Shown in pieces: positions 48,302 through 60,204 of a stretch of 64,000 nt of DNA (position 1 is the stretch's first letter; each line of letters starts with the position of its first letter). The stretch is from Endomychus coccineus (taxonomy: Eukaryota; Arthropoda; Insecta; Coleoptera; Endomychidae): assembly GCA_958510875.1 (NCBI GenBank), contig OY294067.1, forward strand, positions 250,495,736-250,559,735. The letters run 5' to 3'. The notes below the pieces were generated by a model. That model did no database searches, was not told where the DNA came from, and saw nothing but the letters and a program-made list of their open reading frames with translations. The position numbers and the translations under genes are program-made.

Positions 48302-50035
48302 CAGATCGACTTGAGCCGAGTAGAAATGAAGCTATCCTAATAAATGTGTTTGGACCTCTAAAGGGTCCAATTTTGGGTCTATCAACAAAGTCTTAGAGAA
48401 AACTACAGAGAAATACATCGGCTATTTAGGTATGAAACAGCGTACGGGGATTTGTTCACAATTTCAAGTTATAAAGAATTTCATCATAAAAACTAGCGCG
48501 GAATTTCATTTAGCGGCAATAAGCGAGGGCCGGGCAGGTACAATAGATTCCTCGCGCGAAATAATACTATTTTAAATGTTTTGAAATGCACCTGAATGCT
48601 TATAATTATTTTGTGTAAATGTGTGAGTGTATGTAGACGTGTGAACGTGTATATGTGACCGTGACATGATGTCATTATAGGGTGTTACATAACAAATTTC
48701 AATATTTAAACAAAAAAAACTAAGATTAATAAATAATTTGTTTTTTTCTTACATTTATATATTTTTTTCTTTTAAATTTCATATTTATTGAAAAATTATC
48801 TATATGTCTAATTATTCACAAATAACCTAAGTTTTCGTCATCACTGTCAGCATATATTGCTAATGATGTAATATGATCATTATTGATATACGGATCATCG
48901 TCAGCCGCTTCATCATCTAAGTTTGATAAAATTTGATCGTCGCAATTGTCATTGATAACATCATTGGTATCGTCATCATCTTCATCATCGTGTTTATTTT
49001 CATCCATACACTTATCAAAATCATCATCATCTAATATACTGATTTCTGGCTCGGGGCAATTAGGACATTCTTTACCTTCACAATGCTTACATAATGAGCT
49101 ACAAGGTAGTCCTAATTTTAAACACGAACATTTACCAGTACAATTTCTTATACAACCACAAGAGATTATTTTGATCAACTCATCGGGACGTGCATTTTTA
49201 CTGTTTGTAAGTCCATTCGGACTATTTCTCCAACCCCATTTCGTTGGATCAATGGTTTTATTACCGATCCAAACCTGAACTTGGTAATAATCCTAAAAAT
49301 ATTTTGCTTTGCAGCATCATCGTATTTTCATATGGTTGCCTTGTGATGCCTTGGCATAACGTAATCGTTCGCTGGCATGAAAAATTGGGAGCTTTTTGTT
49401 TAACACATTTATTAGCAAATTACAATTCCCGATATTCCATACTCGACATAATATCGAGGTAACCATATGAAAATACGATAATGCTGCAAAGCTACAAACA
49501 ATAAAACTGCACGTCCCGATAAATTGATCGAAATAATCCCTCGTGATTGTAAATAAAATTGTACTGGTAAATGTTTGTGAAAAGCTTAGGATTATCTTGT
49601 AGCTCATATGTAAGCATTGTGAAGGTGAAGAATGGTCTAATTTCCCCGAGTCAGAAATCAGTTTATCAGATGATGATGATTTTGATATATAACACCCTAT
49701 AACGATATCATGTCACGGTCACATATACACCACCCGTTTACATACACTCACATTCACACAAAACGATTATAAGCATTCAGGTGCATTTTAAAACATTTAA
49801 AAAGTATACTTTCTCTCGCGGAATCTATTGTACCGACCCTCGTTTATTGCCGCTAAATGAAATTCCGCTCTAGTTTTTTATGATGAAATTCGTTATAACA
49901 TGGAATTGTGAACGAATTTCCGTACGTTGTTTCAAATCTGAATAGCCGATGTATTTCTCTGTTTGCTCTAAGACTTTGTCCATAGGCCCAAAATTGGGCC
50001 TTCTAGAGGCCCAAACACATTTATTAGGAGACACT
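48302..50035. mobile_element. foldback element with >350-bp inverted ends and CXC protein remnant
   Basis: 48302-48690 is the inverse of 49690-50035 (shared TTCCGC, TTTAGCGGCAATAA, ACACCCTATAA and others). The inversion reaches inward to a second, broken copy of the CXC coding part at 49500-49680 (plus). It is thus a large imperfect palindrome. A short direct or inverted copy of the coding part also appears at 49290-49480. Confidence 0.75.
48816..49290 (-). CDS. C-terminal part of a cysteine-rich CXC-tail protein (insect repeat family)
   Basis: Minus strand, open from about 49290: YYQVQVWIGNKTIDPTKWGW, then ARPDELIKIISCGC, then a cysteine cluster (CIRNCTGKCSCLKLGLPCSS and LCKHCEGKECPNC), and a very acidic tail of D/E/N to the stop near 48816. 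This matches the C-terminus (Q-W-G--DP--WGW ... LL--I-CNCK--C---C-CRK-GL-C---C--C-G--C-N) of a large, uncharacterised insect family of repeat-encoded proteins. An earlier part (HASERLRYAKASQGNHMKIR) lies upstream with a stop between. Probably zinc binding; function unknown. Only the tail survives. Confidence 0.6.
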
Positions 50036-50748
50036 TATCGTCATCTTCCCATCATACAGATAATAATAATGAACCCTACAAGTATGAAATCATTACTGAT
50101 TATGTTTCCGTTCTCGCAAGAGGTGATCATCGACATATCTAGATGTCTGTAAAAACAATATCAGCGCATTCAACAGCTGGTAATGAGAACAATCTTTTCA
50201 TTCATTTCCAGGAATATTATTAGTTTTGCTGAATTAAACACAGCCGATTAGTCAGAGAATATCTTTGCAAAGAAATATTGAAATTTCTATCCAATTCGAA
50301 GATAAAGTTATCGACTCATCTTGAGCGTCTATTTCTGGATATAAAAAATTAAAATTATTTCCGATCTTCAATCTGGAGATTGAATATTTTCAAATGTTAT
50401 TGTGTCTGCATCAGACTTTGATGATTTTGTGAAGACTGTGTTGTCATCTATGGGTGAAAGTCATCTATCTTGTGGAACTGGAAATTGAGACCAACTAAGC
50501 GGAGATACCATTCCGTGTTCTAAGCTTGTTAGAAAAGAATATTTCCAATCATAGTTGAAAATCATGTCATTACGAAAAAATCCTCTGTTGTAGACCTTAA
50601 TATTGCTTGTTGACTAATAAACTATAAAAGTGTTACTGTGGATAGCACTATAAATAAGAAATAATTATAGTGAATAAGGGTGAATATTTCAACGAAATAA
50701 TAAATATAACTACTTTGTTATACTATCACTGATATTTGATATAGTCGT

Positions 50749-50783
50749 TACTATAGTTTCAACACTAAACGTGTCATCTTCAG
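50749..50783 (-). ncRNA. hammerhead-like core (PLE-D left)
   Basis: CTGAAGA, stem ACAC/GTGT, GAA, then ACTATAGTA, which can form a 2-bp stem III with a TATA loop and GTA cleavage site. Inverse partner of 52939-52973. Confidence 0.6.
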
Positions 50784-50867
50784 ACGAAAACGAAGGTATG
50801 AATTTACAAGTACTATATCTACTATATATAGCTTAAAGAAGCAATACAAACAAATTAAAACCAAAAA

Positions 50868-51995
50868 TTATACCTAACACCGGTATTTTGGTATCCTTCG
50901 ATGTTTCTAATATGTTTCCAAATATCCCTCCCATTGAATGTAACAATTTGATCACATATATCTTAGAAAAGTCACATATTAATCCTTCGATAAACAGAAA
51001 TAGAACAGGCATTCGATTTATGCCTCAGTCAAAAGTACTGTCAGTTTAATAACAAATTTTATACTCAAAATAACGGATTAGCTATCGGTTCTCCAGATAT
51101 CTTTATTTCTCACATAGATGATACTATAATGAGTTCTGCCATAACAAAAAACATATTCAATTTTGGTACAGATACCTAGACAATATTTTAGCCCTCTTCA
51201 AAGATACATGTAGACAGTTAGATGCTTTCTTATCATTCATCAATAATATTTATTTCAACATAAAATTCACATTAGAGACAGAAAAGGATAACAAAATAAA
51301 TTTCTTAGACTTAACATTATTACATCATTATAAAAGCATCTCATTCGACATTTACAGAAAACCTACTTTCACAGATACAGTAATTTGTACCTCTTTACAT
51401 AGCCCCTATAGTCATAAACTAGCTGCTTTCCATTCAATGATACATAGAGCCTTTTCCCTTCCCTCATCTCAAGAAAATCTTAGTAAAGAATTAGATACAA
51501 TTAAAGTTATTGCTACAAATAACGGTTTCGTTCCTCAAGTAATTTCTAAATTAATAAAGATAAAGACAAAAATTAATTTACAATAGCACTTATCCCTTTA
51601 TGAAAGACAAAGGTAACTCATTAAAATATGTTTCTTTGACTTATTTTGGTCCTATAAGCGAAAAAATTTCAAACATGTTATCCTATCATAACCTGACCAG
51701 CAGCTTTAAGCCCCCAAACAAATTATGTCATATTCTGTTCAATGCGAAAGGTGAAACTGACAAATTTAAAAGGCCCGGAGTTTATAAAGTAACTTGTTTA
51801 GAGTGTGATAGTTTTTACATAGGTAGATCTTGCGGTAACATAGCAGTTAGATAGAAAGAACATTTTCGTTCCTTTAAAAATAATAATACCGATTCTTCAT
51901 TTGCAAATCATATTTTAGAAACAGGCACCTTCCCTATTTTGAATAATGTCCAAATTTTACATAGTCAGGATAAAATTTCAAAACTAAATGTATAC
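50868..51995 (+). pseudogene. PLE-D reverse transcriptase/GIY-YIG, broken
   Basis: ILVSFDVSNMFPNIPPIE (RT palm start), GLAIGSP followed by a deletion, FWYRYLDNILALFKD (YVDD changed to YLDN), NKINFLDLTLLHHYK. The GIY-YIG domain in 51600-51854 reads RPGVYKVTCLECDSFYIGRS; a stop follows at VR, then KEHFRSFKNNNTDSSFANHI. The loss of the second catalytic Asp (DD to DN), together with the stops, makes it inactive. Confidence 0.8.
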
Positions 51996-52277
51996 GTCAA
52001 TGGGAATTTTCAAAAAAAAATCGATGGTGGAAGCCGTTACTTCATGGTAATTTATCATCTTGATTATATGAAAGATCAACTACTTTGTTTTTATACCACT
52101 TTTATTATTAGTAACGTGAAAACGTAGCTATAGTTTCAACACCGAAGTGCCATTATCAAACAATTAGAAAATTATGAAGAAATCAATGAAACAGTTCAAG
52201 TATGAATAGAGTAGAGTGAAGTAGGGTTGAGATTAAGGGATCAACGGAAATTCCAAAAACAGGTAAATCCTAGGAAA

Positions 52278-52472
52278 GTACAGTATTACATAGTAAACAT
52301 AGCAACAATTTCTGAATTGGTGTGATTAAAATTTAATATTCTAAGAATTACTTAAAGAGCGGTTTGAAAGCCAGTACAGTATTATATGGTAAACAAGGTA
52401 GCAATTTGTGAATTAGTGTGATTATAATTTAATATTCTAAGAATTATTTAAAGAGCGGTTTGAAAGACACAT
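52278..52472. repeat. tandem duplication, about 98-bp unit
   Basis: 52278-52375 and 52376-52472 share AGTATTA, GTGTGATTA, TTTAATATTCTAAGAATTA, AAAGAGCGGTTTGAAAG in order. Confidence 0.8.
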
Positions 52473-52760
52473 GAAAAGATCACTTTGATATAGGTCTAAC
52501 TGATCATTGAGGATATTTTTATTAGAGTTTTTGACACCTTTATAAATCTCTATTCATTCTAATATATTCAATTTAAAACCTCTGGTTTGGTTATGTAAAA
52601 TGCTTAAGCTATCTAAATTAGGGAAATTATGACCAGTTTGTGAAAAATGGTTAGTAATTTTCAAAGCAATGAAGATGTGTGATAATAAGATCCTAAACGA
52701 TCAACTAGATTTATATTACAGTAATCTCTTCAATGTATTAATAACCTGATTTTCGTATAC
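52430..52760 (-). pseudogene. PLE 3' coding fragment (post GIY-YIG)
   Basis: Minus strand reads HTFIALKITNHFSQTGHNFP, NQTRGFKLNILE, LNDQLDLYQSDLFMCLS, which parallels the 5.9-6.1 kb relic. Stops present. Confidence 0.6.
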
Positions 52761-52938
52761 AAAGTCCGTTAGTAAACATACCCGCACCACTAAGGTTCTC
52801 ACGGAACTACCTAATCACTTTACCCCTCTCTGATTTTTCCTAGAACTATTTCCTATAGCCATAAAATTTGTTTGTATTCCTTCTTTAACCTATATATAGT
52901 AGACATAATACTTGTTAAATTCATACCTTCGTTTTCGT

Positions 52939-52973
52939 CTGAAGATGACACGTTTAGTGTTGAAACTATAGTA
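52939..52973 (+). ncRNA. hammerhead-like core (PLE-D right)
   Basis: Same core as 50749-50783 in opposite orientation. Confidence 0.6.
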
Positions 52974-52999
52974 ACGACTATAATAAATATCAGTGACAG

Positions 53000-54823
53000 T
53001 ATAACAAAGTAGTTTTATTTATTATTTCCTTAAAATGATAAACTATCACAAAGTAACGGCTTCCACAATTGAATTTTTGAAGGGTGATTATTTCTCATTC
53101 ATATAGATTATTGATGATAGTCCATAACAACAAGGTTGAGAATATTCTCAACCAACCAGATATCCCAATTCTACAACATGAGGTCAGTTAATCACAACAT
53201 GTCTTATGTGAAACGTGCTTCTCTAATCAACTCAACTGTAGAATTCTGTTTCGGACTTTTAATCGCCGATTATGAAAGTCTTCATAAATTAAAAACAGAA
53301 TATCGTGAGGTATTTAATTAATTTTCATTACTTTTGACTCGTAAAGTCCTTCCTATGAATTCAGCTACCTTAAATAAGATTGCCGGGCGCTCAGAAATGT
53401 GCAGAATGAAAGCCACTATACGCGTACTTTCCGATATCTAGACATTTAGAAATATGTTTTGGATGCTTTGGAATCGGTAGATTGTGATATTATTCAGCTT
53501 TAGCGGTAGAAACATGTGGTGAACGCTCAGAGTAGGAGATGAGAAAGGTGTTTGTATACAGTACTTTCAGGCCGTCGATTTATGGGCGTCCCAAAACGCC
53601 GGTTGTCGAATATGCTTAGGTATTTTTTACATTTTACGTTATACTACCAGTTACAGTTATTCAGTGAATCGTAGACAGGTGCTTTGAATGTTATGAGTAA
53701 CCACAGTCTGATGCTGTTGAGTTCTATAGAAAAAAGTGATTTATTTATTTACATATTCCTTGACCCAACTCCTGTATATAACAAGAAAAAAATATTATTT
53801 CATTTGTTTGAATTTGTCATTACCTGTAGATTGAATAAATGTATTCAGTATCCTCTTTCAAGCTAAAAAATGTTTGCAATCGCTTTAGAAATGTATATCC
53901 AAGATGATCTGGGATACGGATTTTCAAAACTGCTCTTTAAATCAATTTCAAAAAAGATTATATAGCTCAAAAGAGGTTGTTAGGAAGTTGATACCTTTTA
54001 CCTATGTGGACAATTTTTTACTTATGTGGACAATTATTGCCGTTGGGCTATAGAAAGATTATTATTTAGTTATAGTTTTTTCTGTCTATATAGAATAAGA
54101 GAAGGTTTCGTTTGTTTTTTAAGTTGGATTATGTTGAATAAAGTGCGTTTTTAGTTGAGGAATTTTTCATTCTCATTGCCTTTAAATTTTCTCAAAAATT
54201 TATGTATGATCACCTCAATTCCCACAGAAAATTTCGTTTGGTTAGAAAAATACGCAATTTCAAGTTAGGTAATAAATTTATCTATACATTTTCTTATAAA
54301 AAATACATTACATATTGGATATTTTCAATTTTGAACTTTAAATATAACTGAAATGTTCATCAGTTATTCAAGAAAGAATATGATACGCAATGTAAATTTT
54401 GGGACTGTTATAGAGGACCAACAAAACAGTTTTAACAACGGTCCGAAAGGATTAGCATTATCTTCTGATTTGTAAAATCCTTCATTTCGATTATAAGCCT
54501 TCTGAACTGGCAACATCGCTGGACGCTCAGAAATGTGGTGTATGAAAGCAAACTATACTCCGAGGACGCTGAGTACCCGAAATTTGAAAGCTTTACTGTA
54601 TATTTTGGACGCTCAAGAGCGGCTTTATGAACGGACGCTCTGAAATCAGTAGAATACAAATTTTAAAAATTGTTTCCTATAATATGAAGGCTATGAACTT
54701 ATTACGACCTCTACTGTTCAAAGTTGGAATATATTCATACGTTATAGTGGGGATTGCATGAGAAATACGCAGTGGACGCTCAGAGTAGGAATAGTGAAAG
54801 GACGCCCTGGAGATAGCGGGATG

Positions 54824-54825
<2 letters not shown>
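53000..54825. other. non-coding with recurring GGACGCTC motif
   Basis: GGACGCT or close variants at 53385, 53521, 54521, 54564, 54607, 54633 and 54774, several followed by AGAAATG or AGAGTAGG and then GAAAG. The spacing is 43 bp between three of them. The same motif occurs at 44.15-44.30 kb and 57.94-58.09 kb. No gene seen. Confidence 0.5.
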
Positions 54826-54908
<83 letters not shown>

Positions 54909-55001
54909 CTTAAGAGATATAGAATTAAATTTTCTGAATTATGAAGATAACTTAGATAATTTAACATAGGATTATAAAGATGAGTAAACGTAAAAGATTG
55001 A

Positions 55002-55073
55002 ACCATAGGCGGGATTCGAACCCACATTTCTGGATTTCTAGTCCAGGGTGTTTACCAATTACACCACTTCGGT
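55002..55073 (-). tRNA. tRNA-like, anticodon AGA (Ser), repeat-borne
   Basis: Consensus 72-nt copy with intact A and B boxes and 3' TTTT. Confidence 0.65.
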
Positions 55074-55400
55074 CCTATTAGATTTTTATATTTTTGTAAA
55101 TATAAACCTCTGAAAGGATAGTAGATCATTGATAAACACAATGCGATTCGATGCCCTACCATAGATCAACTATTCACGCATATTCATCTAAAGTTCAGTC
55201 GTTTTTTGAAGTAAGGATTGTAGGTTAGTACTGCTATGGTTGGCAGTTACTTGACAGTTCTTATTCAAATGACAGCATCCTGGTTTTTATATATTTCAAT
55301 ATAGTTGATCTATGGTAGGGCATCGAATCGCATTGTGTTTATCAATGATCTACTATCCTTTCAGAGGTTTATATTTACAAAAATATAAAAATCTAATAGG

Positions 55401-55472
55401 ACCGAAGTGGTGTAATTGGTAAACACCCTGGACTAGAAATCCAGAAATGTGGGTTCGAATCCCGCCTATGGT
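55401..55472 (+). tRNA. tRNA-like, anticodon AGA (Ser), repeat-borne
   Basis: Consensus 72-nt copy, inverse of 55002-55073. Confidence 0.65.
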
Positions 55473-55610
55473 TCAATCTTTTACGTTTACTCATCTTTAT
55501 AATCCTATGTTAAATTATCTAAGTTATCTTCATAATTCAGAAAATTTAATTCTATATCTCTTAAGTTACATACACGATAGTGGCCAATTAGGCAAAGAAA
55601 CTTTAAACTT

Positions 55611-55668
<58 letters not shown>

Positions 55669-55729
55669 ATTATTATCAGGTATGCGGTCAGAGGATGCTG
55701 AATTAATACTCAATTATTTTAAATTTCTC

Positions 55730-55761
55730 AATATTTCGTCATATATTCATGACTTCTTCAG
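55730..55761 (-). ncRNA. hammerhead-like core, third stem family
   Basis: CTGAAGA, stem II GTCAT/ATGAC, then GAAATATTG. Core positions kept. Confidence 0.55.
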
Positions 55762-56070
55762 GAGACACTACAATAAACATAATAAAACAATTTAAAAACT
55801 TAAGTAAGTCATTAACTAAAAACAGATTAAAATTACTTACAAAATATTAGAGGTCCATGTGATAGTTCAACATTTATGTTGATGTTGCATTATTAATAGT
55901 TGTCAAACGGTGTAAATCAGTTAGGTACGAAGCAGTCGATGATTCAACAGAAAATGCGAAACAAATGAAATTAACAGAGATAACACATCGACTGCTTCGT
56001 ACCTAACTGATTTACACCGTTTGACAACTATTAATAATGCAACATCAGCAGGCAAAGAAACTTTAAACTT

Positions 56071-56146
<76 letters not shown>

Positions 56147-56207
56147 ATTATTATCAGGTATGCGGTCAGAGGATGCTGAATTAATACTCAATTATTTTAA
56201 ATTTCTC

Positions 56208-56239
56208 AATATTTCGTCATATATTCATGACTTCTTCAG
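56208..56239 (-). ncRNA. hammerhead-like core (left arm)
   Basis: Same as 55730-55761; inverse partner of 56644-56675. Confidence 0.55.
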
Positions 56240-56643
56240 GAGACACTACAATAAACATAATAAAACAATTTAAAAACTTAAGTAAGTCATTAACTAAAAA
56301 CAGATTAAAATTACTTACAAAATATTAGAGGTCCATGTGATAGTTCAACATTTATGTTGATGTTGCATTATTAATAGTTGTCAAACGGTGTAAATCAGTT
56401 AGGTACGAAGCAGTCGATGATTCAACAGAAAATGCGAAACAAATGAAATTAACAGAGATAACACATCGACTGCTTCGTACCTAACTGATTTACACCGTTT
56501 GACAACTATTAATAATGCAACATCAGCATAAATGTTGAACTATCACATGGACCTCTAATATTTTGTAAGTAATTTTAATCTGTTTTTAGTTAATGACTTA
56601 CTTAAGTTTTTAAATTGTTTTATTATGTTTATTGTAATGTCTC

Positions 56644-56675
56644 CTGAAGAAGTCATGAATATATGACGAAATATT
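56644..56675 (+). ncRNA. hammerhead-like core (right arm)
   Basis: CTGAAGA, GTCAT/ATGAC with loop GAATAT, GAAATATTG. Confidence 0.55.
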
Positions 56676-56911
56676 GAGAAATTTAAAATAATTACCTGAT
56701 AATAATATCGAATAATTTATATACAGCACGGTTGAAAATAACTTTATATATATATATATATATATATATAAACAAGTTTAAAGTTTCTTTGCCTAATTGG
56801 CCACTATCGTGTATGTAACTTAAGAGATATAGAATTAAATTTTCTGAATTATGAAGATAACTTAGATAATTTAACATAGGATTATAAAGATGAATAAACG
56901 TAAAAGATTGA

Positions 56912-56983
56912 ACCATAGGCGGGATTCGAACCCACATTTCTGGATTTCTAGTCCAGGGTGTTTACCAATTACACCACTTCGGT
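56912..56983 (-). tRNA. tRNA-like, anticodon AGA (Ser), repeat-borne
   Basis: Consensus 72-nt copy in tandem unit 1. Confidence 0.65.
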
Positions 56984-57384
56984 CCTGTTAGATTTTTATA
57001 TTTTTGTAAATATAAACCTCTGAAAGGATAGTAGATCATTGATGAACACAATGCGATTCGATGCCCTACCATAGATCAACTATTCACGCACATTCATCTG
57101 AAGTTCAGTCGTTTTTTGAAGTAAGGATTGTAGGTTAGTACTGCTATGGTTGGCAGTTACTTGACAGTTCTTATTCAAATGACAGCATCCCGGTTCTTAT
57201 ATATTTCAATAGAACTGACTGAGAATTGTTCTGGTTAATTATAAACAAGTTTAAAGTTTCTTTGCCTAATTGGCCACTATCGTGTATGTAACTTAAGAGA
57301 TATAGAATTAAATTTTCTGAATTATGAAGATAACTTAGATAATTTAACATAGGATTATAAAGATGAATAAACGTAAAAGATTGA

Positions 57385-57456
57385 ACCATAGGCGGGATTC
57401 GAACCCACATTTCTGGATTTCTAGTCCAGGGTGTTTACCAATTACACCACTTCGGT
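57385..57456 (-). tRNA. tRNA-like, anticodon AGA (Ser), repeat-borne
   Basis: Consensus 72-nt copy in tandem unit 2. Confidence 0.65.
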
Positions 57457-57629
57457 CCTGTTAGATTTTTATATTTTTGTAAATATAAACCTCTGAAAGG
57501 ATAGTAGATCATTGATGAACACAATGCGATTCGATGCCCTACCATAGATCAACTATTCACGCACATTCATCTGAAGTTCAGTCGTTTTTTGAAGTAAGGA
57601 TTGTAGGTTAGTACTGCTATGGTTGGCAG

Positions 57630-57630
<1 letters not shown>

Positions 57631-57722
<92 letters not shown>
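57631..57722. repeat. (TA)n microsatellite
   Basis: About 46 TA units joining the truncated tRNA unit to a hammerhead arm. Confidence 0.95.
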
Positions 57723-57727
<5 letters not shown>

Positions 57728-57756
57728 TTGTTTTATTATGTTTATTGTAGTGTCTC

Positions 57757-57788
57757 CTGAAGAAGTCATGAATATATGACGAAATATT
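57757..57788 (+). ncRNA. hammerhead-like core
   Basis: Copy of the 56644-56675 core, in a lone right arm (57723-57860). Confidence 0.55.
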
Positions 57789-57865
57789 GAGAAATTCAAA
57801 ATAATTACCTGATAATGATATCGAATAATTTATATACAGCACGGTTGAAAATAACTTTATATCTT

Positions 57866-57931
<66 letters not shown>

Positions 57932-60204
57932 CCTACTACTTTCCGAGCGTCCGTACATTGACGGATTGCTATCTTCCAAGCGTCCGGTTTCTACAGAGCG
58001 TCCGTATACGGACGCTTGGAAGTTTCCCCGTAGTAAATCATTCATACTTGTTCGCTGAACCCTTTGGCAAAAATTTGTCTGGACGCTCAGATGCTAGTGC
58101 AACCTGTCGTTTCGTGTATTAAAAGTATACTGATAGTACAACGTGTCTGCCGTCAGAGGCGTTCGCTACAATTCTTGTGTATTAGTCAGGTGTATGCAAT
58201 ACTTTCAGCCTGTCGATTTGTAGGCGTCCTCGACGTCGAGGAGAAATGACAACGCCGTATTCTGCTAGTTATTCCGCATTATTCTTGCATTTCAAACTGA
58301 GCGTAAGCAGTTGTTTTGATTGAGCAAGTTTATATAGGAATTCCAGTATCTGACTATGGTTATTACTAGATTATTTATTACTTAACTGGGAAGTAGCGTA
58401 CATTACAGTAATTATAAAAAACGTTATTCCGATATCCATACTTAATAATTGATCGCACTTATGGTTAGCACCAAACTTATCATGTAGGCGGCACCACAAA
58501 TTGATGCGCTCTCTTCCACTTTACGCATTGATTGTTATCACAAAGATGGGTATTGACAAATATCTGATCTTTGAGATATCTCGAATAAGATTTATTACAT
58601 CCATGGAATCTGTATATTACGCTCATTCTTTGTTCTTTACAATTGTATGGTTTTTATTTTAGTAGATTTTTATTGTAATGTATTGTTGGACTTCTAAAGA
58701 GAATCATCCTGACAGCGGAAACTCTTGAGGAATTCTGAAATGTCGATACTTAGAGCTGGTGTTTTTTCGTGAATAAACATATCGAACAGTTGAATCAAGT
58801 TGTTCACTAGCCGCATTAACAATAATTTTATATTGAATAGATAAACGCTTTTTTTTCCGGAATCCGCATTCTCAATATAAAAGACAAGTTTTAACTGAAC
58901 CAAAATAATTACACACCCACCATATGATTTTTATTATTTGTAACGAATTGGCGAGGCGGCGCGCGGCGTGTTGGGTAAGATAAGGGTGTACGTAGGGGTC
59001 AATAAACTTTGAGGTAATATCAATTCATCGTTATTCCCAACGACATTAATTTTGTGTCGTCTCATTATCGCAATTAAGAGATAATTTTACATAATATGAT
59101 AAATTCCGTAAAAGTAAACTTCTCTGCAACTTGAAGGTGTTCGATGATCGGCGAGTCCGTAAATATGGGTTCAGATAAATGATAATTGGATCATTTGGTT
59201 GAGATTATAAGTTTTGATTACCTTAGCAGCGTTATTTTTCTTTAGAGTTTTAATCGAAAAAAAGAGTTGCGACATCTATATGGTGAATCAAGCTAATTAA
59301 ACTTTTGTTGTAGAGTCTATTGAATTAAATTCGATCCCCAAATTTTTTTAGTTTAAGCCGGTGAGAGCTAGGTTGATTTCTATCTTTAAATTATTAATAT
59401 TATTGCATTTTACTATGAAAGAACATAATATTAGATAGGTCAAAATGTATAGATGGAGTAATATGTTATTATGTCCGATTCGCATAGTAGATTTAGAATC
59501 TGTAAGTGAATTTATCTATAAATGATATTTAAAGATTTAATTTCAATATTAATTTCTAGATTAATTTTAATTGTTTGTGTTCTAGAGTTGCATTTTTTAC
59601 TTTAGAACTATTATCGATAGAACAAGTTGTTCCATATCAAGCTAGTTAAATAGTTTATTATATTTCTTCAGTTATTAATAAATTTTTAATATTACTTTAT
59701 ATATTGCCTTCACTCTCATTTATACATTCCAACCGATTCCTACAACAAATCTACTGTATGCCCTTCTCCATTTTATTGGAACTGTTGTGAATCAGGACAG
59801 CAGCTGTAATTCTGAAAAACAAAAATGTCCCGAGTAGGAAATTCCCCAGTTATCCAAAAAACTGTTATTCGGGGAGCTTATCGTGTGCCCATTTCCTTTC
59901 CTCCATCCAGATAATAATAATGAGGCCCATAGGACTTGAATCATTACTGATTATGTTTTCTTTCATGCGAAAGGTGATCCATATCTAGATGTCTATATAG
60001 TATATCCGAAATTTCATATGCCAAACTAAAGAATAAGAAAAATGCATATCAAATCAAGTCCGGAAATGTTTCAATAAAGAGCTACGGAGCTTTAAAGGTG
60101 AAGACTGAAAGAGGTTTTTCGTTTTATGACTCAGGAACCATAACATGCCAAGCTTTCAATTTTGGTAATTTGGCTTTAGTAATTATCGATGCAAAATTTT
60201 TTAT

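Larger units (their letters stand above)
44135..51277. repeat. large duplicated segment, copy 1
   Basis: Begins after a (TA)n tract with TTTATCCTACTACTTTCCGA. It stays collinear with 57929-64000 over the whole length, including the transposase, CXC and PLE parts. Copy 2 lacks the part matching about 47520-48110. Offset about 13.8 kb. The right limit is set by the window end of copy 2. Confidence 0.85.
50749..52973. mobile_element. two converging Penelope-like copies with inverted hammerhead ends (PLE-D)
   Basis: The plus-strand PLE runs from the left end to about 52000. A minus-strand 3' part of the same family occupies about 52760-52430 and ends at the right hammerhead. The two meet tail-to-tail around 52.0-52.4 kb, where a third degraded terminus (52125-52165, GAAACTATAGC type, minus) and a 98-bp tandem duplication sit. 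Confidence 0.7.
54826..55664. mobile_element. tRNA-bearing foldback unit, copy D
   Basis: (TA)n at 54826-54906 and 55613-55664 outside; tRNA-like copies at 55002-55073 (minus) and 55401-55472 (plus). The centre is shortened relative to copy B. Arms nearly identical by eye, so young or gene-converted. Confidence 0.8.
55591..56743. mobile_element. coding-free hammerhead foldback, partly duplicated in tandem
   Basis: 55591-56050 is repeated at 56051 onward: each copy starts GGCAAAGAAACTTTAAACTT, then (TA)n, then CGATATTATTATCAGG. In the second copy the sequence turns around at about 56435 and runs back to 56715, giving arms of about 250 bp. Hammerhead cores of one family lie near each outer end. 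No protein is encoded. Confidence 0.75.
56744..57632 (-). mobile_element. tRNA-bearing unit in direct tandem (472-bp period)
   Basis: AACAAGTTTAAAGTTTCTTT starts at 56771 and again at 57243, so one full 472-bp unit is followed by a second that stops at a (TA)n (57631). The full unit runs from this start motif, through the tRNA-like part and GATTCGATGCCC, to GGTTAATTATA. The tandem form defines the unit length. Confidence 0.8.
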
